DNA of 6,875 nucleotides from an uncultured Mycoplasmatota bacterium. GTDB lineage: Bacteria > Bacillota_I > Bacilli_A > RF39 > UBA660. Location of the stretch: contig CAOKLK010000033.1 in NCBI GenBank assembly GCA_948469295.1, forward strand, positions 1 to 6,875. Reading direction: 5' to 3'. Below are positions 1 through 6,190 of the stretch, one piece after another. The position numbers and the translations under genes are program-made. The first letter of the stretch is position 1, and each line of letters starts with the position of its first letter. A model generated the notes under the pieces. It ran no database searches. It worked only from the letters and a program-made list of their open reading frames with translations, and was not told the origin of the DNA.

Positions 1-200
1 AATTTTGGTAATAAACGATTTATTAACGTTTCTTCTTTTACTACTTCACCATTTTCTTTAAAAATCATATATTCTTCTGTTGGTTCTTCATTTTCTATTT
101 TATTTGCAAATATGTATTTTATATTTTCTTCTTCAATGATTGATAAAACTACATAAATCTGGCCCTCATATTCAATATTTATTCCTTTTTTTATTTCCAT
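1..200 (-). CDS. Small hypothetical protein, 5' part only (runs off left edge)
   Basis: I do not recognise this protein. The first 66 codons are visible, starting at the ATG complementary to 198-200, and the frame is open to the window edge. The start is well supported: a GGGGAGG Shine-Dalgarno (212-218) lies 11 bases upstream of the ATG, and a consensus promoter lies just above that. The product begins MEIKKGINIEYEGQIYVV and continues as a soluble, acidic, probably beta-rich stretch with many Glu, Ile and Asn residues (EEENIKY, ENEEPTEEY). There is no signal peptide or membrane segment. The 'INIEYEGQIYVVLSIIEEENIKYIFANKI' region, shown here only as an idea of texture, resembles small Bacillota proteins that fold as a short beta barrel, but I cannot assign a family. 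It is separated from uvrA by the uvrA terminator, so it is an independent transcription unit. That it is a real gene is fairly sure; its function is unknown. Confidence 0.75.
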   Translation of the reverse strand, partial: MEIKKGINIEYEGQIYVVLSIIEEENIKYIFANKIENEEPTEEYMIFKENGEVVKEETLINRLLPK

Positions 201-234
201 TAAATAAACTACCTCCCCTTTTTTTCTTGGGGTT

Positions 235-263
235 ATTATATCTCTTTTTTTTTAAAATGTCAA
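235..263 (-). promoter_or_regulatory. Consensus SigA-type promoter for the small hypothetical gene
   Basis: Read on the minus strand, a perfect TTGACA -35 box (258-263) is followed by exactly 17 bases and a perfect TATAAT -10 box (235-240). Transcription would start near 228, giving a 5' leader of about 28 bases that contains the GGGGAGG ribosome binding site. A perfect match to both hexamers at optimal spacing implies strong constitutive expression by the housekeeping sigma factor. A second TTGACA (292-297) lies 34 bases further upstream without a convincing -10 partner. Confidence 0.88.
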
Positions 264-298
264 ATTTACATGTTAAGAAAACAGAATTCCATGTCAAT

Positions 299-326
299 AA
301 AAAACTCTTGAACTCAAGAGCTTTTT
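299..326 (-). terminator. Rho-independent terminator of uvrA (possibly bidirectional)
   Basis: CTCTTG (305-310) and CAAGAG (315-320) form a 6-bp stem with an AACT loop. Flanking A (299-304) and T (322-326) runs extend the pairing after one A/C mismatch. On the minus strand the hairpin is followed by a T tract (complement of 299-304), and it lies about 25 bases after the uvrA stop codon. The run of T on the other side means it could also stop plus-strand transcription. Confidence 0.85.
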
Positions 327-351
327 CTATCATTTATTTTTTATTATATTT

Positions 352-3156
352 TTATAAGTATTTATTCAACCATTGCCCTGTATAAGATTCTTTTACTTTG
401 GCAATATTTTCTGGTGTTCCAGTTGCTACAATTGTTCCTCCACCATCTCCACCTTCTGGTCCTAAATCAATAATGTGGTCTGCTACTTTTATTACATCTA
501 GATTGTGTTCAATCACAACAACGGTATCTCCATTATCTACAATGCGATTTAAAATTATTAATAGTTTTCTGATATCTTCGCTGTGAAGTCCAGTTGTAGG
601 TTCATCTAAGATAAACAAACTTTTTCCAGTCGCTCTTTTTTGAAGTTCTTTGGCAAGTTTTACACGACCAGCTTCTCCTCCAGATAGAGTTGGAGCACTT
701 TGTCCAAGTTCAATATATGAAAGCCCTACATCCATTAAGACATCTAATTTTTGTTTAATTTTTGGAACGTTTTCAAAAAATTCGGTTGCTTCATTTACTC
801 TCATTTTTAAAACATCTGCAATATTTTTACCTTTAAATTTGATATCTAATGTCTCACGATTATACCTTTTTCCTTTACATGAATCACAGGGAACATAAAC
901 ATCTGGTAAGAAATGCATTTCGATCTTTTTTACACCATCTCCCCAACAAGATTCACATCTTCCACCTTTGACATTAAATGAGAATCTTCCTTTATCGTAT
1001 CCACGCATTTTACTTTCTTTGGTATTCGCAAATAAATCTCTAATATCATCAAAGACTCCTACATAAGTTGCTGGATTACTTCTTGGGGTTCTACCAATCG
1101 CATCTTGGGTAATCATTACAACTTTATCGATATTTTCTAAACCTTTCACTTCTTTGCATTTTCCTGGTTCTTCTTTGGAATGATACACATGTTTTGCAAC
1201 GCTTTTGTAAAGAATTTCATTCACAAGGGTGGATTTTCCAGAGCCTGATACCCCAGTTACACATATTAGTTTTCCTAATGGAAATTTTACGTTAATCTTT
1301 TTTAAATTATTTTCTTCTGCTTTTACTACTTCTAAGAATGCTCCATTTCCTTTTCGTCTTTTTTTCGGAACTTCAATTTTCATTTTTCCAGATAGATATT
1401 TTCCTGTCAAACTATCTGGATTTTTCATTACTTCTTTTGGAGTACCATATGCAATAACATGTCCTCCTTCGGTTCCAGCTCCTGGTCCGATATCAACTAA
1501 AAAATCACTTTCTAACATGGTATCTGTATCATGTTCTACTACAATTAGAGTATTCCCAAGATCTCGCATTTCTTTTAAAGAATTAATTAATTTTTCATTA
1601 TCTCTTTGATGAAGTCCGATACTGGGTTCATCTAAAACATATAATACTCCAGATAGTTTACTACCAATTTGCGTAGCTAAACGAATTCTTTGGCTTTCTC
1701 CTCCAGAAAGTGTTCCTGCTTTTCGATTTAAACTTAGGTATTCTAATCCGACATTTTGTAAGAAATCTAAACGATTATTAATTTCTTTTAGTAATAATCT
1801 ACTTATTTCTTCTTGTTCTTTTTTTAATTTTAAATTTTTTAAAAACAAGGATAGGTCTTTGATACTCATACAGGTTAAATCATAAATATTTTTTTTATTA
1901 ATATAAATGGATAAAATACTATCTTGTAATCTAGATCCATGACAAATGTTACAATCACTTTCTACCATGTATCCTTCTAACCATTCCCGAATCCATGCAC
2001 TTGAAGTTTCTACATATCGTCTTTCTAGATTATTGACTACTCCTTCGTAATAATCTTTGGTATAGCGAACATTTCCAGATTTTGATGTATATTTTATTTC
2101 AATTTTATCTGGTGTTCCATATAGGATAATATTTAATTTTTCTTTTGGTAAGTCTTTGATTTTTGCATTCATATCGATATTGTAATGTTCACATACTGCT
2201 TCAATGGTTGTATTATGAATGTTATTGTCTAAGTTATAGGCAACTATTGCTCCTTCATTTAGTGATTTTTCTTCATTTGGAATGATTAATTTTACACTAA
2301 TTGTTTTTTTGGTTCCCAAACCTTTACATTCTGAACAAGCTCCATAAGGTGAATTAAAGGAAAACATTCTTGGTTCTAGTTCTCCAATGGAATAATTACA
2401 TTTTAAACAAGCATAGTTTTCACTCATTAGTATTTCTTCCCCATCGATGATATGAATCAACACTTTACCCTCTGCTAATTTTGTACTTGTTTCGATCGCT
2501 TCATTAATACGTGAACGCTCACTTTCTGATATTACTATTCGATCAATTACAACATCTATATTATCTTTTTTATTTTTTTCTAATTTTATTTCTTCTTCTA
2601 ACCCATACATGGTTCCATTTACTTTTACTCTAGAAAATCCATCGGTTCTTAGTGTATCAAATAATTCTTTATGTGTTCCTTTTTCTCCACGAACTACTGG
2701 TGCTAATATTTCAATTTTGATATTTTCTCCTAGCTCTAGTACTCGATTTGTCATTTCTTCGATACTTTGTGAAGCGATGGGTTCATGATGTTTGGGACAA
2801 TATGGTACACCTATTCTAGCGTATAAAAGTCTTAAAAAATCATAAATTTCTGTAATTGTTCCTACGGTGCTTCGAGGATTTTTGTTGGTAGTTTTTTGAT
2901 CAATTGAGATACTTGGGGATAATCCTTCGATGGAATCTACATCAGGTTTATCGACATTTCCAATAAATTGTCTAGCATATGCACTTAAGCTTTCTACATA
3001 TCTTCTTTGACCTTCTGCATAAATAGTATCAAAAGCTAAACTACTTTTTCCAGAACCAGAAACTCCAGTCATTACTACTAATTTATTTTTGGGAATTTCT
3101 ATGTCAATATTTTTTAAATTGTTTTCTCTTGCTCCTTTAATGATTATTTTATCCAT
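352..3156 (-). CDS. uvrA: Excinuclease ABC subunit A (UvrA), complete
   Basis: UvrA is the DNA-binding ABC-type ATPase that finds helix-distorting lesions and loads UvrB in cytoplasmic nucleotide excision repair. The 934 residues match the usual length of about 940-960. ABC module I has Walker A GVSGSGKS (31-38), the first zinc-finger cysteines (250, 253, 274, 277), a CxxC pair at 402/405, signature LSGGESQR (483-490), Walker B ending LDEPS (508-512) and a switch His in VVEHD (539-543). Module II has Walker A GVSGSGKS (635-642), the conserved second zinc finger (734, 737, 757, 760), signature LSGGEAGR (824-831), LDEPTTGLH (850-858) and VIEHN (881-885). The start ATG at 3156 has an AGAGGTG ribosome binding site five bases upstream. 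One oddity is residue 830, Gly where UvrA normally has Gln (LSGGEAQR). The gene has its own promoter and terminator. It lacks the adjacent uvrB seen in the B. subtilis uvrBA operon; uvrB must lie outside this window if present. The identification is certain. Confidence 0.99.
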   Translation of the reverse strand: MDKIIIKGARENNLKNIDIEIPKNKLVVMTGVSGSGKSSLAFDTIYAEGQRRYVESLSAYARQFIGNVDKPDVDSIEGLSPSISIDQKTTNKNPRSTVGTITEIYDFLRLLYARIGVPYCPKHHEPIASQSIEEMTNRVLELGENIKIEILAPVVRGEKGTHKELFDTLRTDGFSRVKVNGTMYGLEEEIKLEKNKKDNIDVVIDRIVISESERSRINEAIETSTKLAEGKVLIHIIDGEEILMSENYACLKCNYSIGELEPRMFSFNSPYGACSECKGLGTKKTISVKLIIPNEEKSLNEGAIVAYNLDNNIHNTTIEAVCEHYNIDMNAKIKDLPKEKLNIILYGTPDKIEIKYTSKSGNVRYTKDYYEGVVNNLERRYVETSSAWIREWLEGYMVESDCNICHGSRLQDSILSIYINKKNIYDLTCMSIKDLSLFLKNLKLKKEQEEISRLLLKEINNRLDFLQNVGLEYLSLNRKAGTLSGGESQRIRLATQIGSKLSGVLYVLDEPSIGLHQRDNEKLINSLKEMRDLGNTLIVVEHDTDTMLESDFLVDIGPGAGTEGGHVIAYGTPKEVMKNPDSLTGKYLSGKMKIEVPKKRRKGNGAFLEVVKAEENNLKKINVKFPLGKLICVTGVSGSGKSTLVNEILYKSVAKHVYHSKEEPGKCKEVKGLENIDKVVMITQDAIGRTPRSNPATYVGVFDDIRDLFANTKESKMRGYDKGRFSFNVKGGRCESCWGDGVKKIEMHFLPDVYVPCDSCKGKRYNRETLDIKFKGKNIADVLKMRVNEATEFFENVPKIKQKLDVLMDVGLSYIELGQSAPTLSGGEAGRVKLAKELQKRATGKSLFILDEPTTGLHSEDIRKLLIILNRIVDNGDTVVVIEHNLDVIKVADHIIDLGPEGGDGGGTIVATGTPENIAKVKESYTGQWLNKYL

Positions 3157-3206
3157 TTTTACACCTCTTTTTTATTGTAAGTTTTTTTGGCTTTTTCATA
3201 CGACTT

Positions 3207-3235
3207 AATTTAGCATACATTCGTTTGCTTGTCAA
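3207..3235 (-). promoter_or_regulatory. uvrA promoter (TTGACA, 17 bases, extended -10)
   Basis: On the minus strand a perfect TTGACA (3230-3235) is followed by 17 bases and TAAATT (3207-3212), a 4/6 match to the -10 box. A TGC immediately before it gives an extended -10 that would compensate. The predicted start is near 3200, leaving a leader of about 44 bases before the uvrA ATG. The spacer and -10 contain a CGAA...TATG-T stretch (3210-3223) that partly fits the Gram-positive LexA/DinR operator CGAACRNRYGTTYC (10 of 14 by eye, with a poor right half). This would suit an SOS-inducible repair gene but is weak. Confidence 0.7.
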
Positions 3236-3269
3236 GAAAATTAAAAGAACTAAATGTTATTTTAGTTCT
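3236..3269 (-). terminator. Terminator of the anchored hypothetical gene, overlapping its stop codon
   Basis: AGAACTAAA (3246-3254) and TTTAGTTCT (3261-3269) form an uninterrupted 9-bp stem with a 6-base loop. On the minus strand the stem is followed by TTTAATTTTC (complement of 3236-3245). The stop codon (3257-3259) lies in the loop, so the last codons of the gene build one arm. The uvrA -35 box starts directly after the T-rich tail. Confidence 0.75.
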
Positions 3270-4435
3270 AATTTTTCTATGTCTTCTGTTTCTTCCAAAA
3301 AGTTCCCTTTAGAATCGTATATTCGATAATAATCTTTTTCTCTTAATAATAAATCTTTTTCGTTTATTATATAATTTCCTTCTTTGGTTTGGATTAGATT
3401 TTTATTGATCCATTCTCCATTAGAGTTTATTAATTGATAAGATTTATTATTTTCTTCTATTTTCTCTAATACAAAGTAATCTATTTCTTGAATGGTTAAT
3501 TTTCGCATATTTATATTTATTTTATTTTTTTCTTCCAAATCTAATTTCCACAGATCTTTGTGAGTATTCTTATCTGTTACAGTAACAGTATAATAATAGT
3601 CTTCTTTCTTGGTAGTTTTTTGTTTTAGATATAAATCTTTTGTAATGTAAGTATATTGTTCATCTGTAAAATCACTTACATATTCTTTTCGTTCTAAATC
3701 ATATAATGCTTTTTTATCATTTTGACTTGTTACTTCGATTCCTTTTATTTCGTTTTTCAGTTTGATCCATTTGGCATTTTTGTTTTTTTCTTCGATGATT
3801 ATTTCTTCTTTATAACTGTTTTGGTAATTATATAAGTAATATTTGTCATCCCATAAAATGGTTTCGTTTTCTATACCAACATAGAGGAATTTACAATCTT
3901 TATTTTGACAACTATAAGTATGAATTATTTTATTTTGATCGCCATTTTTCGTCCAATTTTTGGTTTTATCATTTTGATATAAATATAATTCTTGGTAATA
4001 ATCTTTTCCAGTTGTTTTTTGTAATTCACTATGAATATAACCATCTATGATGAAAGAAGATAACTCTACTGCGATTTCCTCTTCATAAGGAATTAAATAA
4101 TATCTTTTATTTTGGCCATTGTATATTTGAATTCCCTTTTCATTATATGGTGTTTTGGACTCTTTTCTTTTTTTGGTAATCTTTCTTAATAGTTTTACAG
4201 AATTATAATCAGTCTTTGCTAAGAAAAAACTATTATCTCCTTCTATTTTTTCAATTTTTCCACTTTGGTTATAAAAGTTATATTTGATTTCTTTTGCCCC
4301 TTCATATTGGAATGATACAGTAAATAAGATTCCATTTTCTAAGGCATTTTCATGAACAAAAAAGAGTATACAAAAAAAGATTAGAATTGCACTTATGAAG
4401 CCAATTAACAAGTAAATTCCTTTTTTACTTTGCAT
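3257..4435 (-). CDS. Hypothetical membrane-anchored protein with repeat-rich extracytoplasmic region
   Basis: I do not recognise this 392-residue protein. A short Lys-containing N-terminus (MQSKKG) precedes one hydrophobic segment (about 7-27, ending FFVH). No lipobox or clear cleavage site is visible, so it is best read as a signal-anchored, N-in/C-out protein with about 360 residues outside the membrane. The outer part is rich in Lys, Glu, Tyr and Asn. It shows recurring units of the kind Y-x-[LIF]-Y/I-[ND]-x-x-[GN]-x, at about 52-64, 101-115, 199-212, 243-256, 281-297, 333-344 and 369-381. These are about 37-51 residues apart and suggest degenerate beta repeats (WG-repeat or propeller-like); the fold is inference. 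Two cysteines (176 and 181, in SCQNKDC) could form a disulfide. The start ATG has an AGAGGTG site six bases upstream. It has its own promoter and terminator, so its neighbours say little about its role. The gene is surely real; its function is unknown. Confidence 0.88.
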   Translation of the reverse strand: MQSKKGIYLLIGFISAILIFFCILFFVHENALENGILFTVSFQYEGAKEIKYNFYNQSGKIEKIEGDNSFFLAKTDYNSVKLLRKITKKRKESKTPYNEKGIQIYNGQNKRYYLIPYEEEIAVELSSFIIDGYIHSELQKTTGKDYYQELYLYQNDKTKNWTKNGDQNKIIHTYSCQNKDCKFLYVGIENETILWDDKYYLYNYQNSYKEEIIIEEKNKNAKWIKLKNEIKGIEVTSQNDKKALYDLERKEYVSDFTDEQYTYITKDLYLKQKTTKKEDYYYTVTVTDKNTHKDLWKLDLEEKNKININMRKLTIQEIDYFVLEKIEENNKSYQLINSNGEWINKNLIQTKEGNYIINEKDLLLREKDYYRIYDSKGNFLEETEDIEKLELK

Positions 4436-4463
4436 TTTTTCACCTCTATAACTTTTTGTGTTT

Positions 4464-4472
4464 ATTTTAACA
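4464..4472 (-). promoter_or_regulatory. Extended -10 promoter for the anchored hypothetical gene
   Basis: On the minus strand TGT followed by TAAAAT (-10 box 4464-4469, 5/6 match; TG at 4471-4472) forms an extended -10 element about 28 bases before the start codon. The -35 position falls in a run of T (complement of 4484-4492) and shows no TTGACA, so the call rests on the extended -10 alone. Predicted transcription starts near 4457. Confidence 0.45.
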
Positions 4473-4483
4473 TAGTATTAGAT

Positions 4484-4521
4484 AAAAAAAAATCTGAAAA
4501 TACTTCATTTGACATTTTAAG
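4484..4521 (-). terminator. Possible terminator of the reductase gene
   Basis: On the minus strand CTTAAAAT (complement of 4514-4521) can pair with ATTTTCAG (complement of 4494-4501), 7 of 8 positions, across a 12-base loop. An A and nine T (complement of 4484-4493) follow. The left arm includes the reductase stop codon (4517-4519). The stem is almost all A-T and therefore weak, but the long T run directly after it favours termination. Confidence 0.45.
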
Positions 4522-5263
4522 TTCTTTTTTGAATGCGTGAAGTTAATTTTGCAGATAGTTTCCAAGGAATGAAGCGATTTAAAAATAAACCAATTTTAGT
4601 AAATATGTCTGGAACTATTATTGCTTTATTTTTTAATGTCTGATCAATCGCAATTTTGGCTATTTTTTTGACGTTTTGTTTTTCTATTAAAAATTTTCCT
4701 TCTGCTATTTTTTCAAATTCTGTAGCTACTGGACCAGGACAAAGAATGCTGATTGTAACTTTAGTTTGTTGTTTTTTTAATTCTTCTCTAATTGCTAGAG
4801 ATAGTTTGGTGATATAGTTTTTGGTTGCGTAGTAAGTACTTAGATTGGGCCCTACTAAAAATCCCGCAGCAGATGCAACATTTAAAATTTTTCCACGATT
4901 ATTTTTTAAGAAATCTTGTAAAAATAATTTGGTTAGTATGTGGTATGCTTTTATGTTTAAATCAATCATTTCTAATTCTCTTTTTAAATTGGTTTCGGCA
5001 AATTTTCCAAATAACCCAAACCCAGCATTATTAATTAATAAATCTATTTTTTGATTTTTTACTTTTTGATATAATTTGAAAATATTTTTTTCTTTTTGTA
5101 AATCATATTCGTAAATTGTTACATTTCTATTTAGTTTTTGTTGGATTTCTTTTAGTTTATTTTTTCTTCTTGCTACTAGTATTAAATCATAATTTAAACT
5201 TGCTAAATAATAAGCCATTTCTTTTCCTATTCCACTACTTGCTCCCGTAATTAATGCTAACAT
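4517..5263 (-). CDS. SDR family NAD(P)-dependent oxidoreductase
   Basis: This is a classical short-chain dehydrogenase/reductase, about 248 residues, with a single Rossmann domain. Counting from the ATG chosen here (subtract 3 from the numbering of the GTG-extended version), the cofactor motif TGASSGIG is at 6-13. Arg-Arg at 32-33 after strand 2 suggests NADPH preference. NNAG is at 78-81, and the catalytic tetrad is Asn104 (DLNIKA), Ser131 (NVASAAG), Tyr144 and Lys148 (YYATK). The PG motif (CPGPVATEF) starts at 176. It resembles the YqjQ/DltE-type reductases of Bacillota, whose substrates are mostly unknown, so I give no symbol. A GTG at 5270-5272 could add three residues, but it lies inside the AGGTG ribosome binding site that the other genes here also use, so ATG 5261-5263 is preferred. 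It is transcribed divergently from the kinase-like gene across an AT-rich gap. The family assignment is firm; the substrate is not. Confidence 0.95.
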   Translation of the reverse strand: MLALITGASSGIGKEMAYYLASLNYDLILVARRKNKLKEIQQKLNRNVTIYEYDLQKEKNIFKLYQKVKNQKIDLLINNAGFGLFGKFAETNLKRELEMIDLNIKAYHILTKLFLQDFLKNNRGKILNVASAAGFLVGPNLSTYYATKNYITKLSLAIREELKKQQTKVTISILCPGPVATEFEKIAEGKFLIEKQNVKKIAKIAIDQTLKNKAIIVPDIFTKIGLFLNRFIPWKLSAKLTSRIQKRT

Positions 5264-5269
5264 TTTCTT

Positions 5270-5274
5270 CACCT
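5270..5274 (-). promoter_or_regulatory. Ribosome binding site that decides the reductase start
   Basis: On the minus strand AGGTG (complement of 5270-5274) lies six bases before the ATG at 5261-5263. This is the same motif and spacing used by uvrA (five bases) and the anchored hypothetical gene (six bases). The GTG within it has only an AAGGA (complement of 5276-5280) at short spacing as its own possible site. The motif therefore acts as the Shine-Dalgarno, not as the start codon. Confidence 0.75.
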
Positions 5275-5318
5275 ATCCTTATTATGAACAATTTTTTCTT
5301 TATTATTTTCAATTTTTA

Positions 5319-5327
5319 TGTTATTAT
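5319..5327 (+). promoter_or_regulatory. Extended -10 promoter for the kinase-like gene
   Basis: TGT (5319-5321) followed directly by TATTAT (5322-5327, 5/6 match to TATAAT) forms an extended -10 element. No good -35 box is found 16-18 bases upstream (about TTTATT at 5299-5304). Transcription would begin near 5334, which is tight but still leaves the AAAGGGG ribosome binding site (5336-5342) in the transcript. No convincing promoter for the divergent reductase could be assigned in the same 5275-5351 gap. Confidence 0.45.
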
Positions 5328-5351
5328 CTTAAGAAAAAGGGGTTTTGAAAA

Positions 5352-6134
5352 ATGATAACAAGAAAAGATTTAAAGAATTTTAGTCGGTATCGTACGCCGA
5401 ATATCTCGAATCGGAATGGGAAACTTTTTCTCAGTCAAGATCAACAATTTTTATTAAAACTTTGTAAAAACACTTCTTATGAATATTTAGAGTTTTTTAA
5501 AAATTTGAATATTACGAATCAAATTACTTTTCCTATCGAAGTTCATCAAACGAATTTGTTTCGGATTCGTTCTGCTTATTTAATGAAATTTTATCAAGAT
5601 GCACATATTTTAAGTTATGCATATCATTTACCAAGTGATGAAAAGAAGCAAATTATTTTAGAATTTTTCTCTATTTTAAAACAATTGCATGAGTATATTG
5701 TTGTTGGAGACATTCATTTACATAATCTTATGGTTTATCAAGGTCATGCTTTATTTTGTGATTGGGATTCTTTTCGAAAAATTGAAGATGATCAAGAAAT
5801 GATTCGTTCTCGTTATTATATTTATAATGGATCTTGTGATCAGAATCAATTTACTGATATGGTTAAAATGGTAGTATCTGCTTTATGTTTTTATTTTGGA
5901 GAGGGAATGGAAGTATTTTTAGAAGATATGCAAGATAATAATCTCTTTTATGTTCTCCATACGGTGATGGAAGTTTATCCAGAATTAACCGATTGTTTAA
6001 ATTTGTTGCTAGAAGAATTTTGGCAGATGGCAGATGTTTCGAAACTGGATCCGACGGAATTTGTCAATCATTTACCAGAAGTTGATCCAGGTGTTTCATT
6101 ATCATTACGAATTTCAAATAAAATTTTTCATTAA
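5352..6134 (+). CDS. Divergent protein-kinase/phosphotransferase-fold protein
   Basis: This 260-residue cytoplasmic protein has the order of landmarks of a protein kinase/aminoglycoside phosphotransferase fold. Lys36 in FLLKL is the likely ATP-binding Lys. Glu44 or Glu47 (SYEYLEFF) is the likely helix-C Glu. A hinge-like LMKFYQD is at 77-83. The catalytic loop GDIHLHN has Asp120 and Asn125 in the D-x4-N spacing. CDWDSF has Asp137 in the metal-binding DFG position. Asp169 is in a following helix. The N-lobe is very short and its glycine-rich loop is not recognisable. The His or Arg usually found two residues before the catalytic Asp is Val118. The 'DxDSF' metal motif recalls bacterial YegI/TerY-associated kinase-like proteins, but the substrate (protein, sugar or other small molecule) cannot be told. 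The start ATG has AAAGGGG nine bases upstream. It is the only plus-strand gene here, so operon context gives no help. The fold is likely, the activity plausible, the biological role unknown. Confidence 0.8.
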   Translation: MITRKDLKNFSRYRTPNISNRNGKLFLSQDQQFLLKLCKNTSYEYLEFFKNLNITNQITFPIEVHQTNLFRIRSAYLMKFYQDAHILSYAYHLPSDEKKQIILEFFSILKQLHEYIVVGDIHLHNLMVYQGHALFCDWDSFRKIEDDQEMIRSRYYIYNGSCDQNQFTDMVKMVVSALCFYFGEGMEVFLEDMQDNNLFYVLHTVMEVYPELTDCLNLLLEEFWQMADVSKLDPTEFVNHLPEVDPGVSLSLRISNKIFH

Positions 6135-6190
6135 AAAAGAGCTTACGGAACTAGTCAAGTAAAAGTGACGGTTCCATTATGCTCTTTTTT
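6133..6190. terminator. Long bidirectional terminator shared by two convergent genes
   Basis: Three nested stems stack into one hairpin. A6GAGC (6133-6142) pairs with GCTCT6 (6181-6190). GGAACT (6147-6152) pairs with GGTTCC (6170-6175, one T-G pair). GTCA (6154-6157) pairs with TGAC (6166-6169) around the loop AGTAAAAG. T runs follow on both strands, so it can end the plus-strand kinase-like transcript and the minus-strand pyrophosphatase transcript. The left arm includes the kinase-like stop codon, and the right arm encodes the last residues of the pyrophosphatase. Confidence 0.88.

Noticed and set aside
269..297. Second promoter from the upstream TTGACA at 292-297
   Set aside because: At 16-18 bp spacing the -10 position reads AACATG-like and does not resemble TATAAT.
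140..385. Plus-strand open frame of 81 codons with a hydrophobic stretch
   Set aside because: It runs antisense to the start of the small hypothetical gene, its promoter, the uvrA terminator and the end of uvrA, and has no ribosome binding site. The Leu/Phe-rich look comes from T-rich sequence.
398..1609. Several plus-strand open frames opposite uvrA
   Set aside because: Each is antisense to highly conserved UvrA motifs, lacks a Shine-Dalgarno, and has the Pro/Ser/Phe-rich composition expected of a reverse-strand shadow.
4825..5054. Two overlapping plus-strand frames of 69 codons opposite the reductase
   Set aside because: They overlap each other and the conserved SDR catalytic region, and have no ribosome binding site.
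5275..5351. A promoter for the reductase (TTGAAA with CATAAT on the minus strand)
   Set aside because: The boxes are 20 bases apart, and the start site would fall inside the ribosome binding site, so I do not call it.
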